From: Anaerolineae bacterium
GTDB lineage: Bacteria; Chloroflexota; Anaerolineae; DRVO01
Direction of reading: 5' to 3'
DNA length: 48,221 nucleotides
Assembly: GCA_013178015.1 (NCBI GenBank)
Contig: JABLXR010000046.1
Coordinates: 1 to 48,221, forward strand
Position numbers and translations under genes: made by a program. This document shows, piece after piece, positions 32,447 to 40,173 of the stretch (position 1 is the first letter of the stretch; every line of letters starts with the position of its first letter). The notes under the pieces are model-generated. The model was given only the letters and a program-made list of their open reading frames with translations, did not search any database and was not told where the DNA came from.

Positions 32447-33682
32447 ATGGAACCGAAAACCATATCAGAGCTCACCATGAGCTCAGCGCTGCACAGCCCC
32501 TATGTAGTGACAGTCGGTACCTACCCGCCGCGGGAGTGCGGCATCGCCACTTTCACCCAAGACACGGTCATGAGCCTGCGCCAGTGGCCAGACCTCGTCG
32601 GCAAGTGCACCGTGTGTGCGGTGAACGACTGGCCCGCCTCGTATCGCTACGGTCCAGAGGTCCAGTTCACCATCGAGGACGCCCAGCGTCCCAGCTACCG
32701 AAACACAGCACGGCGCATCAACGCCTCCGGGGCCGATCTCGTATCCATCCAGCACGAGTATGGCATCTTCCGGGGCGACGATGGTGAGTACCTGCTGGAC
32801 TTCGTGGACGCGCTCCGGGCACCGCTAGTAACCACCCTTCACACGGTACTCTCCCGCCCTGAAGGGCACTTCAAAGAGGTCACCAAGGCCATCATCAACT
32901 CCAGCGACGCCATCGTAGTCCTGGCTCAGAACGCGCGGCAGCTACTCGTGCGCACCTGCGGCGCTCCACCGAGCAAGATTCACTACATTCCCCACGGCAT
33001 CCCCGATGTGGCGTGGTCGCCCCAGATTCTCCAGTTGCGCCAGGCAGAGATGGGGCTCTCAGGCCGGCTGGTAGTCTCCACGTTCGGGCTCATTGGTCCA
33101 GGCAAGGGAATCGAATATGCCCTGGACGCAGTCGCGTCGGTGGTCAGTGACCACCCCCAGCTTCTGTACTTGATCATCGGGCGCACCCATCCCACCATCG
33201 TGCGCAAGGAAGGAGAGGCCTACAGGCAGAAGCTTCTACAGCGATGCCACGAGCTCGGCATCGAGCACAACGTCGTCTTCGTCAATCGATATCTGACGCT
33301 CAGAGAACTCATCCTGTACCTGCAGGCTACCGATATCTATCTGATGCCCTACTTGGACCCGGAGCAGATCGTGAGTGGCACAATGGCGTACGCTGTGGGC
33401 GCCGGCAAGCCCACCATCGCTACTCCGTTTGCCTACGCTAGGGAGGTCTTGGCGGATGGGCGTGGCGTTGTGGTGCCTTTCCGCGACTCAGAGGCCATCG
33501 CCGAGGCTCTGACGGCGTTGGCTCAGGATGAGGATCACCGCCTGGACATGGCCGCTCGCGCCTATGCCTACACTCGCTCTTGGGTGTGGCGCGAAGTGGG
33601 CCGGCAATACGGCATGCTTTTCTCCAGCGTGCTGGAACGGACGGAGCTGGCTCCTCTGGCAGTCTCTAGAGCCACAGCCTAA
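32447..33682 (+). CDS. GT4-family glycosyltransferase
   Basis: This 411-residue cytosolic GT-B enzyme opens its first Rossmann domain with VVTVGTYPPRECGIATFTQDTV, a motif characteristic of a GT4 subgroup often clustered with mannan or mannoside genes. It has SIQHEYGIFRGDDGEYLLDF and PHGIPDVAW in the middle, and the nucleotide-sugar domain with STFGLIGPGKGIEYALDAV and LMPYLDPEQIVSGTMAYAVGAGKPTIATPFAYAREVL. The donor and acceptor are unknown. The next gene, an alpha/alpha-barrel glycosidase-like protein, begins 41 bp later and is probably its functional partner. ATG 32447 has GGGAGG (32433-32438) with 8-nt spacing. Confidence 0.88.
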   Translation: MEPKTISELTMSSALHSPYVVTVGTYPPRECGIATFTQDTVMSLRQWPDLVGKCTVCAVNDWPASYRYGPEVQFTIEDAQRPSYRNTARRINASGADLVSIQHEYGIFRGDDGEYLLDFVDALRAPLVTTLHTVLSRPEGHFKEVTKAIINSSDAIVVLAQNARQLLVRTCGAPPSKIHYIPHGIPDVAWSPQILQLRQAEMGLSGRLVVSTFGLIGPGKGIEYALDAVASVVSDHPQLLYLIIGRTHPTIVRKEGEAYRQKLLQRCHELGIEHNVVFVNRYLTLRELILYLQATDIYLMPYLDPEQIVSGTMAYAVGAGKPTIATPFAYAREVLADGRGVVVPFRDSEAIAEALTALAQDEDHRLDMAARAYAYTRSWVWREVGRQYGMLFSSVLERTELAPLAVSRATA

Positions 33683-33704
33683 GCCGGGGCCACCTGGCCC
33701 CGGC
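33683..33704 (+). promoter_or_regulatory. Intercistronic hairpin between GT4 and barrel-protein genes
   Basis: GCCGGGGCCA (33683-33692) and TGGCCCCGGC (33695-33704) form a near-perfect palindromic stem with a minimal loop just after the GT4 stop. It is probably an mRNA-stability element rather than a terminator. Confidence 0.45.
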
Positions 33705-33723
33705 GGAAGGGGTACGCCGATCA

Positions 33724-34848
33724 ATGTCCCAGCACGAACTGGCACGTAGCGGGCTCCCGGCCCTGCGACTTGACCATCTCCAGCGCATGACCGACACCAC
33801 CGGCATGCTCCAGCACGCCTTCTATACTTCACCCGATCCGCTGCACGGCTACACCACCGACGACAACGCCCGCGCACTCATCGTAGCCCTGCAGTATTCC
33901 CTGGCGACCGGCTCAGAGGAAAGCCACGACCTGGTGTGGCGCTATCTTTCCTTCCTGCGCTACGCTCAGCGGCCCGACGGGCTGTTCCACAACTTCATGG
34001 CCTACGACCGGACCTGGATGGACGAGGTCGGCTCAGATGACTGCCAAGGCCGGGCGGTCTGGGCTCTGGGTTACGCTTTGGCAACCTCTCCCCAGAGCGG
34101 CATGAGCCGTTCGGCCGAGCTCCTCCTTGAGTGTGCCCTCCCTGGGCTAGATCGCGTGAGATCACCGAGGGGCCAGGCGCTGTGCCTCTTGGGCCTAAGC
34201 TGGGCCTGCCAAGTAGGCTACCAAGAGGGCCGCGTGCGAGATCTCATGGCCCGCTTTGCCGACAACCTGGTTCGCCTCTGGGAGGTCACCGCCGAGCCCG
34301 ATTGGCTCTGGTTCGAGAACATCCTGGCCTACGACAACCCCAAACTCTGCGAAGGCCTACTCAACGCCTATGTCAGCCTGGGTGAGAACCGCTATTTCGA
34401 GATTGCACTGGAGAGTCTGGCATTCCTTCTCGGTGTGTACTTCGAGGGCGATATGCTGGATGTCATCGGGCAGGATGGTTGGTACCCCCGGGGCGGCCCC
34501 CGTGCCGTCTTCGACCAGCAACCGATAGAGGCACAAGCGATGGTGCAGGCCTGCGTCTCGGCCCATCAGGTCACCGGCGACGACATCTACCTGGAACATG
34601 GCTTCAACGCCTTCAGTTGGTTCCTCGGCGCCAACCGTCTCGGTCGCCCTCTCTACGACCCCACCAGCGGAGGCTGTTTCGACGGCCTCCATCCTGACCG
34701 AGTCAACGGCAATCAGGGAGCCGAGTCCACTCTGGCTTACCTTCTGTCGCGACTGGCCTTTGAGGTCCCGCTCGTCCCGCGCGCGTGTCGGTGGCAGCCG
34801 ACCACCGAGGGCGTTCCCGTGCCACGGGGTAGCTCCGTTTTCTTGTGA
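33724..34848 (+). CDS. (Alpha/alpha)6-barrel glycosidase-like protein paired with GT4
   Basis: The product is 374 residues with no signal peptide, so it is cytosolic. The sequence is a run of paired helices with aromatic/acidic loops such as PDPLHGYTTDDNARALIVAL, SDDCQGRAVWALGYALAT, WLWFENILAYDNPKLCEGLLNAY and PIEAQAMVQACVSAHQVTGD. These are features of six-hairpin glycosidase and epimerase folds. Acidic pairs (TTDDNA, SDDCQGR) could be catalytic. Homologues occur next to this type of GT4 and to GH130 mannoside phosphorylases, as I recall, but no GH130 gene is present here. Function: probably processing of the glycan made by the GT4 enzyme (inference). Confidence 0.65.
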   Translation: MSQHELARSGLPALRLDHLQRMTDTTGMLQHAFYTSPDPLHGYTTDDNARALIVALQYSLATGSEESHDLVWRYLSFLRYAQRPDGLFHNFMAYDRTWMDEVGSDDCQGRAVWALGYALATSPQSGMSRSAELLLECALPGLDRVRSPRGQALCLLGLSWACQVGYQEGRVRDLMARFADNLVRLWEVTAEPDWLWFENILAYDNPKLCEGLLNAYVSLGENRYFEIALESLAFLLGVYFEGDMLDVIGQDGWYPRGGPRAVFDQQPIEAQAMVQACVSAHQVTGDDIYLEHGFNAFSWFLGANRLGRPLYDPTSGGCFDGLHPDRVNGNQGAESTLAYLLSRLAFEVPLVPRACRWQPTTEGVPVPRGSSVFL

Positions 34849-34871
34849 ACCTGGGCTAATACGTTTACAAT
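34843..34871 (+). promoter_or_regulatory. Promoter upstream of the PHP gene
   Basis: -35 TTGTGA (34843-34848, overlapping the stop of the preceding gene), a 17-bp spacer, -10 TACAAT (34866-34871). The transcript would start near 34878, directly before the terminator-like hairpin. Confidence 0.5.
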
Positions 34872-34887
34872 GAACATACACGGGGGA

Positions 34888-34917
34888 AGGGGCCTCGCGG
34901 AGAGGCCCCTCTTCTTT
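34888..34917 (+). terminator. Terminator-like hairpin in front of the PHP gene
   Basis: AGGGGCCTC (34888-34896), loop GCGGA, GAGGCCCCT (34902-34910), then CTTCTTT. It ends the GT4 transcript and, given the promoter just upstream, may also act as an attenuator in the PHP gene leader. Confidence 0.7.
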
Positions 34918-34932
34918 GCAGTGTCACCGACC

Positions 34933-35706
34933 ATGAGGAGGATAGCGACGGGCAAAGCGGACCTGCACGTCCACACCAACGCCAGTGATGGTGTGTCGAC
35001 CGTGCGAGACGTGTTGGAAGCGGCCAGCATCGCTGGGCTGGACGTGGTCGCCGTTACCGACCATAACCGCGTGGATAGCGCACTACGTGCCGTTGAACTC
35101 GCCCCGCAGTTCGGTCTGGGCGTCATAGTGGGCGAGGAGGTGTCTACTCATCACGGACATCTTCTGGCCCTGTTTCTGAAGGAGCGCATCGCCCCGGGGA
35201 GGGGCCTGGCTGAGACCATCGCAGCGGTCCACGATCAGGGCGGCATCGCCGTCCTGGCGCATCCCTACGACCCCATATCGTTCGGAGCTTTGAATCCGTG
35301 GCGGAAGAGACTGACTGAAGAGCAGGTGATCGCGCTCGACTACGACGCAATGGAGGTATTCAACGCCTGCCTGCCGCGTCCCAGCGCCAACCTTCGCGCC
35401 CAGCAGCTTGTCACCCGCACCAGCGCCGCCAAGGTGGCCGGCAGCGATTCACACAGTGCCAACACCATTGGCTTGGGCGTCACTCTGTTCCCTGGCCATA
35501 CCCCAGAAGACCTGCGCCAGGCCATCCTGGAACGCACCACGGTGCCGGTTGGCCAGCCCTGGTCTCTGCGTCAGTATGCTGAGCTCTTCGGAAGGCGGGA
35601 GCTAAGGTACGCCGGGGTGGCAGCTACGTACGCCCTTGGGCTCTGCGGCGCTGCGGTAGGCGTTGTGGCCCTCGCGGCCAGAAGCGGCGTCTCCCGGTTC
35701 CTCTAG
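34933..35706 (+). CDS. PHP-domain metal-dependent phosphoesterase with C-terminal membrane segment
   Basis: This 257-residue protein has the PHP metal-ligand motifs KADLHVHTNASDG (H12, H14), VAVTDHNR, VGEEVSTHHGHLLALF, VLAHPYD and AGSDSHSANTIG, in the standard order of the PHP (polymerase and histidinol phosphatase) family. Residues about 232-253 (ATYALGLCGAAVGVVALAA) form a hydrophobic segment followed by a basic end, so the protein may be tail-anchored. ATG 34933 is preferred over ATG 34870, because the latter lies within the promoter and would read through the terminator hairpin; its ribosome site is weak, so the start is uncertain. Substrates of such proteins range from nucleotides to phosphosugars. 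Confidence 0.8.
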   Translation: MRRIATGKADLHVHTNASDGVSTVRDVLEAASIAGLDVVAVTDHNRVDSALRAVELAPQFGLGVIVGEEVSTHHGHLLALFLKERIAPGRGLAETIAAVHDQGGIAVLAHPYDPISFGALNPWRKRLTEEQVIALDYDAMEVFNACLPRPSANLRAQQLVTRTSAAKVAGSDSHSANTIGLGVTLFPGHTPEDLRQAILERTTVPVGQPWSLRQYAELFGRRELRYAGVAATYALGLCGAAVGVVALAARSGVSRFL

Positions 35707-35730
35707 CCGGGGGCCAGACCGCGATATCGC

Positions 35731-35754
35731 TGGGGCGCTCTCACGAGCGCCCCA
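35731..35754. terminator. Hairpin between convergent PHP and ABC ATPase genes
   Basis: TGGGGCGCTC (35731-35740), loop TCAC, GAGCGCCCCA (35745-35754): a perfect 10-bp stem that includes the stop codon of the ATPase gene. There is no T tract on either side. Confidence 0.45.
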
Positions 35755-36541
35755 CCTGCACCTTGGCCTGCAGCCCCGCTTCCTCGCCGTAGGCTCCCGC
35801 ATCCACCGCCCGGCGGATGCGGGCCGCCAGAGCGGTGAACTCCGGCGAGTATCGCGCTTGGCTCAGCCGAGGCCGCTCGAACGGCACTGGGAATACCCCC
35901 TTCACTCGCCCAGGACGATGGGAGAGAACGACCACCCGATCGGAGAGGAACACCGCCTCCTCAATGCTGTGAGTCACCATGATGACGGTAGTGGCGCTGG
36001 CTAGCCAGATCCTCTGCAGCTCGTCATTCATGCGCTCCCGAGAGAAGGCATCCAGGGCGACAAAGGGTTCATCCAGCAAAAGCAGGGCCGGCTGACTTAC
36101 CAAGGCGCGGGCCAGCGCCACCCTCTGCTGCATCCCACCCGACAGCTCTCTCGGGTACGCTGACTCAAAGCCGCCGAGGCCGACAAGCTCGATCATCCGG
36201 TCTACCTGTCTGTGGCTCTCCTCGCTCCCCAGCCCTGCCAGCTCCAAGGGCAGACGGATGTTCCCTCTCACGGTGCGCCAGGGCATCAGAGCACCGCTCT
36301 GAAACACGAAGCCGATCCCCGCATGCCCGTCCGCCGGTATTTCAATGATGCCACCTGTCGGACGTGCTAGGCCTGCCACCAACCGCAACAGGGTGGTCTT
36401 TCCACAGCCCGACGGACCGACCAAGGTCACAAACTCACCAGACGCCACATCGAGGTCCACCCCGATCAGCGCTTCCAGCGGCCGCTCGCCCGGGCTGTAG
36501 GTGTAGGTAACGTTTCTCAGCCTGAGTGCCAGCTGGGGCAA
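35741..36541 (-). CDS. ABC importer ATPase of the riboflavin-type transporter (SsuB/TauB-like)
   Basis: This 266-residue ATP-binding subunit has Walker A GPSGCGKTTLL, Q-loop FVFQSGALMPWRTV, signature LSGGMQQRVALARALV, Walker B LLLLDEPFVALD and switch His TVIMVTHSIEEAV. The APWxTV-like Q-loop tryptophan and overall length fit the nitrate/sulfonate/taurine subfamily. The start is TTG 36541 immediately after the stop of the binding-protein gene, with GGAGG 7 nt upstream, so it is translationally coupled. As third gene behind the FMN riboswitch it would power flavin uptake. Described RibXY systems are named for permease and binding protein; here the ATPase is encoded with them. Confidence 0.9.
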   Translation of the reverse strand: MPQLALRLRNVTYTYSPGERPLEALIGVDLDVASGEFVTLVGPSGCGKTTLLRLVAGLARPTGGIIEIPADGHAGIGFVFQSGALMPWRTVRGNIRLPLELAGLGSEESHRQVDRMIELVGLGGFESAYPRELSGGMQQRVALARALVSQPALLLLDEPFVALDAFSRERMNDELQRIWLASATTVIMVTHSIEEAVFLSDRVVVLSHRPGRVKGVFPVPFERPRLSQARYSPEFTALAARIRRAVDAGAYGEEAGLQAKVQVGRS

Positions 36542-37558
36542 CTACTGCCCTCCTGGCACGAACCGGTTAGTGCACGCCTGCGCTGACTCCACCGGGGAGT
36601 CAATGAGCCCGGCGCGCAGCATAATGGCACTTGCCTCGTCCCAAGACTGCTGGTCCGATATGCCCGGCTCGTCGGTCCGCCACAGCTCCAGAGCGGCATC
36701 CAATACCGCTCGCTGGATCTCGCGGTTACCGCTGATCTCCGGAACCGCCCTCTCGGCGATGGCGAAGGCTTCGTCCGGATGGTCCAACGTGTAGCGCAGT
36801 CCCCTATCGAAGGCTCGCAGCAGCCGTTCCACCAGATCGGGTCGCTCGGCGATGGTAGCCTCGTTGGTGAGTATCCCGTTGGATGGCAAAGACGCGGCGT
36901 AGTCGGCTACCAGTATCTGATTCACCTCGACGCCGCTCTGCTCCAACTGCACCGGCTCATTCATGTAGTAGCAGACGGCGGCATCCACCTGGCCCGAGGT
37001 CAGCGCCGCCACCTGCGTGTAGCCGATGGCGACCAGGGTAACGTCCGTCTCGGCCAACCCAGCTGCCTCGGCCAGGGCCCGCCAGCCCACGTAGGACGCC
37101 CCGTGGAGGTGCGAGATGCCGATCGTCTTGCCCCGAAGATCCTCGGGCTTCTCAATTCCCTTCTCCTTGAGGGACACCACGGATACCGGGAAGCGGTTGT
37201 ACCAGTCGTAGACGTACACCACAGGCACTCCGCGCGATCGGGCCAGTATCACCTGGTCGCCGCTCCCGATGGCAAACTGCAGCTCCCCTGCGCCCAACAG
37301 GCCGATGATGTCGGCTTCCATTCCGTAGTCCAGCTCCACCACCAGCTTTTCCTCCGAGAAGTATCCCTTCTCCAGAGCGACGTACATGGGTGTGAACTGG
37401 ACGTTCGGGATGAACCCCATGGCGATCTTGACCCTCTCTTCCTGGACCTCCGCCTCCTCACTCACCGGCACGGGGGCCGACTGAGTGGAGGGAACGCACC
37501 CCCCCATCAGGACCAGCGCCGCTAGACCCAGCAGCAGTGCCACAGCCAACCTTCTCAT
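36542..37558 (-). CDS. ribY: Riboflavin-type ABC importer binding lipoprotein (RibY-like, NMT1/THI5 fold)
   Basis: This 338-residue lipoprotein has ALVLMGGC with Cys21 as the lipobox. The NMT1/THI5-like body has VKIAMGFIPNVQFTPMYVALEKGYFSEEKLVVEL, QFAIGSGDQVILARSRGVPVV, the LRGKTIGISHLHGASYVGW hinge and NGILTNEATIAERPDLVERLLRAFDRGL. By family alone it would be called thiamine-pyrimidine- or nitrate-binding. The complete FMN riboswitch upstream of the operon indicates a flavin ligand, as in the RibXY transporters of Chloroflexi. The substrate is an inference from regulation. ATG 37558 has GGAGG 10 nt upstream. Confidence 0.82.
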   Translation of the reverse strand: MRRLAVALLLGLAALVLMGGCVPSTQSAPVPVSEEAEVQEERVKIAMGFIPNVQFTPMYVALEKGYFSEEKLVVELDYGMEADIIGLLGAGELQFAIGSGDQVILARSRGVPVVYVYDWYNRFPVSVVSLKEKGIEKPEDLRGKTIGISHLHGASYVGWRALAEAAGLAETDVTLVAIGYTQVAALTSGQVDAAVCYYMNEPVQLEQSGVEVNQILVADYAASLPSNGILTNEATIAERPDLVERLLRAFDRGLRYTLDHPDEAFAIAERAVPEISGNREIQRAVLDAALELWRTDEPGISDQQSWDEASAIMLRAGLIDSPVESAQACTNRFVPGGQ

Positions 37559-37562
37559 GCCC

Positions 37563-38333
37563 TTAGTACCTCCATCTAAGCAGCTTACGCTCTAGCGCCA
37601 ACACGGCCACGTACAGCGTCATCGCCATGGCCATGAGCACCATCAGAGCCACGAACATGAGCGGCGTGTCGAACAAGCCCTTTCCCGCGTTGACCAGGAA
37701 GCCCAGGCCGCGATCGGCACCAACGAACTCCCCCACCACGGCGCCCACCACCGCCAGAGTGACCGCCATCCGCAGCCCTCCCAGGAGGACCGGCAACGCC
37801 GCCGGCACTTCTAGCTTCAGGAAGACCTGCCAGCGATTGGCCCTCAGCACCGCCATCAGATCGCGCAGATCCTCCGGCACCGAGCGCAGCCCGACCATTG
37901 TGGACACCATCATGGGGAAGAACACCACCATGGCGCACACGGCGATCTTGCTGGTCACTCCGAATCCGAACCAAATCACCAGCAGAGGGGCCAAGGCCAC
38001 CGTAGGGACCGATTGGGCTGCCACAATGTAGGGGCTAAGCACGCGCTCACACCACTCCCATGTGCCCAAGAGGTAACCCACCACCAGCGCGGCCGACACT
38101 CCCAGAGCCAACCCTGCTAGAACTTCCTGTGTTGTGACCCAGACGTGCAGCCAGAGACTGCCGTTGGCCACCACCAGTATGGCCTTCCGGAGCACCTCGG
38201 CCGGCCGTGGGACGATGTAAGAAGGATAGTCACCTAGGACCACCACGCCCTGCCAGGCAGCCAGAAGCCCGATGGCCACTGCTATCGTGGCCGCGCTCTG
38301 GGCCACCGCCACCCTCCTGCCGTTCCCGTTCAC
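37563..38333 (-). CDS. ribX: Riboflavin-type ABC importer permease (RibX-like)
   Basis: The product is 256 residues with six TMs. Features are VGYLLGTWEWCERVLSPYIVAAQSVPTVALAPLLVIWFGFG, the SsuC/TauC-family core, then FFPMMVSTMVGLRSVPEDLRDLM. The EAA-type loop is NRWQVFLKLEVPAALPVLLGGLRMAVTLAVVGAVVGEF. The long frame opening at 38588 cannot be used because it would run through the riboswitch and terminator. GTG 38333 has GGGAG 6 nt upstream and gives the normal N terminus; the GTG after AGGAGG (about 38312) is an alternative. It is the first gene of the operon and is separated from the binding-protein gene by 4 bp. Confidence 0.85.
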   Translation of the reverse strand: MNGNGRRVAVAQSAATIAVAIGLLAAWQGVVVLGDYPSYIVPRPAEVLRKAILVVANGSLWLHVWVTTQEVLAGLALGVSAALVVGYLLGTWEWCERVLSPYIVAAQSVPTVALAPLLVIWFGFGVTSKIAVCAMVVFFPMMVSTMVGLRSVPEDLRDLMAVLRANRWQVFLKLEVPAALPVLLGGLRMAVTLAVVGAVVGEFVGADRGLGFLVNAGKGLFDTPLMFVALMVLMAMAMTLYVAVLALERKLLRWRY

Positions 38334-38353
38334 ATCTGACTCCCACAAGCGCC

Positions 38354-38386
38354 AAAGAATACAGCCCCGCCTAACCAGCGGGGCTG
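38354..38386 (-). terminator. Riboswitch-controlled intrinsic terminator
   Basis: CAGCCCCGC (38362-38370) and GCGGGGCTG (38378-38386) form a 9-bp stem with a 7-nt loop. On the minus strand TATTCTTT follows directly. It lies between the FMN aptamer and the permease start, the position of a transcription-attenuating expression platform. A second hairpin (GTGCGAC/GTCGCAC, about 38398-38420) sits between aptamer and terminator. Confidence 0.85.
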
Positions 38387-38427
38387 CGCGTGAGCCGGGT
38401 GCGACGTTGCCTGTCGCACATCGCCCG

Positions 38428-38602
38428 ACCTTCTCCCATCCGGACTGTACCGTCGGCTCTGGACTAGGCTCTCTATGAGCACGGCCGGGCCGCGCCCCTG
38501 TGGAACCGCACCAGATCAGCAATCGCTCGCGGGCTTGGCGCCTTAGCGCCTCACCGCCGGTCGGGAATCGGCGGACACTCCGCCTCACCCTGCCCCGAAG
38601 GT
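38428..38602 (-). promoter_or_regulatory. FMN riboswitch (RFN element)
   Basis: Minus strand, 5' to 3': P1 ACCTTC (from 38602), GGGGCAGGGTGA, ATTCCCGACCGGCGGTGA, AGCCCGCGAGCG, GATCTGGTG, GGTTCCA, GAGCCGACGGTACAGTCCG, GATGGGAGAAGGT closing P1 at 38428. These are the conserved RFN blocks in the right order over 175 nt. FMN binding is expected to favour the downstream terminator and switch off the transporter. The aptamer's core (GGGCAGGGTGA, CCGACCGGCGGT, CCGACGGT, AGTCCGGATGGGAGAAGG) is intact. Confidence 0.96.
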
Positions 38603-38611
38603 CATGCCCCC

Positions 38612-38640
38612 AGTATAGGAAGCCGCTGCAGCGCTGTCAA
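38612..38640 (-). promoter_or_regulatory. Promoter for the FMN riboswitch-transporter operon
   Basis: Minus strand: perfect -35 TTGACA (38635-38640), a 17-bp spacer, -10 TATACT (38612-38617). The start point would lie a few bases before the aptamer's P1 stem, as expected. This is the best promoter match in the window. Confidence 0.85.
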
Positions 38641-39266
38641 CGTCGCGTCATCTGACATAAGGATTTCCCAGAGTTCTGTGGCAGGCCACCAGAGATGACT
38701 ACCGGAGCCAGGCTGGGCGCTATCGGACACGGCGTCGCCTGTGTTGCATGCCTGCTGGCTGGCCGGTGGTGGTTCCTGGCCCGCGCCAGGTGGCAGCTCG
38801 CCCAACGCTGGCTCGGCTCTGACGTAGACCTACATCTGACAGGCTGTCAGAAGGCAACAGCTCAACACCGGGGACACCGATTTCGACCGGCAAGGCGCTC
38901 GGGGCCGCCGCTGTTCTCACACCAGAAAGGCCAGCGCCCACCCAATCCCCTTGCGGCTCTGGTCGGGTGCTGCCCGCGCCCACGTGTCCGCCACGCCTGG
39001 GAGCGCTGGCTCCCCAAGTGGGACTTGAGTGTCATCCCTTTCCCCCGCACCTGTTCGGAGAGCCGGCGAAGAAGCCACCTGCGTCCCTCCACCCAGTGCG
39101 ACTGCCCCCTGAGCACACTCAGCGTCCCGATGGTGAACTCCTGCGTCAGTGAAGGAAGGCTTGTGCCGCGGCTCGCGGATGTCCCAGCGGCGATGACTTG
39201 CCGCCGTGCGCTCCTACGGTTCGACCCAAGCGCGGCCAGGGAACTGCCTTTTCTCCCCTGCTCGAC
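38641..39266. other. Intergenic region without recognisable gene
   Basis: About 625 bp between two divergent transcription units. The longest open frames (for example + strand from 38695) are Arg/Pro/Cys-rich and unlike any family I know. No RNA gene or strong hairpin was found by eye. Confidence 0.45.
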
Positions 39267-39295
39267 TTGCCCGAGCTATCCCTTGCTGGTAAACT
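39267..39295 (+). promoter_or_regulatory. Promoter for the S1-domain gene
   Basis: -35 TTGCCC (39267-39272), a 17-bp spacer, -10 TAAACT (39290-39295) preceded by TGG, an extended -10. It lies about 60 bp upstream of the GTG start. Confidence 0.5.
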
Positions 39296-39356
39296 AGTGC
39301 AGATGAACGCAACCAATCGCGCGCTAAGTACGCATTCGGCGGGGGTTTCTCTCTAA

Positions 39357-40088
39357 GTGGAAGCACAAACGTCCAGAAGCCACGACGTAGCGCCCATTGA
39401 TCTTGAGACATTACAGCCAGGTGATGAAGTAGCTGGCAGGATTGTCAAGATCAGCAAGATCGGGGCCATCCTCAACGTCGGTGGGTATCCTGCTCTCCTG
39501 CACATCTCCGAGATCACCGGCCCCAAGGCAGCGCGGGGGCCCAGGCTCCAGGAAGGTGACGAGGTCACCGTGTGGCTGAGTGAAGTTGATCGCGAGCGGA
39601 AGCGCTTGCTCGTCACCCGCACCAAGCCGCCCACCAACCCCATTGCCTCCCTTGAGCCCGGCAGCATGATCACGGGCAAGATCGTTCGCCTCACTAAGTT
39701 CGGTGCCTTCGTGGACATCGGTGCCGAAAAGGATGGCCTCATCCACATCAGTGAGCTCGCTCACACTCGCGTCGAGGACCCTGCGGACGTAGTTCAGGTC
39801 GGCGAGGAGGTGGAGGTCAAGATCCTAGCGGTAGACCGGGAGAAGGGCCAGGTGAGCCTGAGCCTCAAGGCCGCCACTCCCGAACCGGTGACTCGGTTCC
39901 AGAGCGCCCGCGATGACCGGCCCCTTCTCACCCCGATGGAGGCTGCCTGGAAGGAGGCCTTCTCGGAGGACGACGGAGGGCGGCGGAGCCGACCCCCCAA
40001 GCGCAAGCGCCGTCAGCGCGAGCGAGGCATGCCCAAGGGTGAGGAGCGGGACGACCTCTTCCTCCGTACCCTGCGCTACCGCAGATAG
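39357..40088 (+). CDS. Protein with two S1 RNA-binding domains
   Basis: This 243-residue protein has S1 domain 1 at about residues 19-90 (LQPGDEVAGRIVKISKIGAILNVGGYPALLHISEI) and S1 domain 2 at about 99-170 (LEPGSMITGKIVRLTKFGAFVDIGAEKDGLIHISEL, then VGEEVEVKILAVDREKGQVSLSLK). A basic, Arg/Lys-rich tail follows (RRSRPPKRKRRQRERG). It resembles the short S1-like proteins of Gram-positive bacteria and Chloroflexi rather than the six-domain ribosomal protein S1, and would bind RNA or the 30S subunit. GTG 39357 has only a weak ribosome site, so the start could shift slightly. A terminator hairpin follows. Confidence 0.85.
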   Translation: MEAQTSRSHDVAPIDLETLQPGDEVAGRIVKISKIGAILNVGGYPALLHISEITGPKAARGPRLQEGDEVTVWLSEVDRERKRLLVTRTKPPTNPIASLEPGSMITGKIVRLTKFGAFVDIGAEKDGLIHISELAHTRVEDPADVVQVGEEVEVKILAVDREKGQVSLSLKAATPEPVTRFQSARDDRPLLTPMEAAWKEAFSEDDGGRRSRPPKRKRRQRERGMPKGEERDDLFLRTLRYRR

Positions 40089-40120
40089 GCAGCCCCAGCA
40101 GCGGTTCGACAGACAGTGTG

Positions 40121-40152
40121 GCGGCGCTCTATGCCGAGCGCCGCTCTGGCTT
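40121..40152 (+). terminator. Terminator after the S1-domain gene
   Basis: GCGGCGCTC (40121-40129), loop TATGCC, GAGCGCCGC (40136-40144), then TCTGGCTTT: a perfect 9-bp stem with a T-rich tail. It lies between convergent genes and may also end the kinase transcript from the other side. Confidence 0.7.
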
Positions 40153-40173
40153 TACTTCACCCCCGCCGGCGGC

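Noticed and set aside
38695-39297. 200-residue plus-strand frame in the gap after the riboswitch
   Set aside because: Arg/Cys/Pro-rich, no family features, and no ribosome site at its start.
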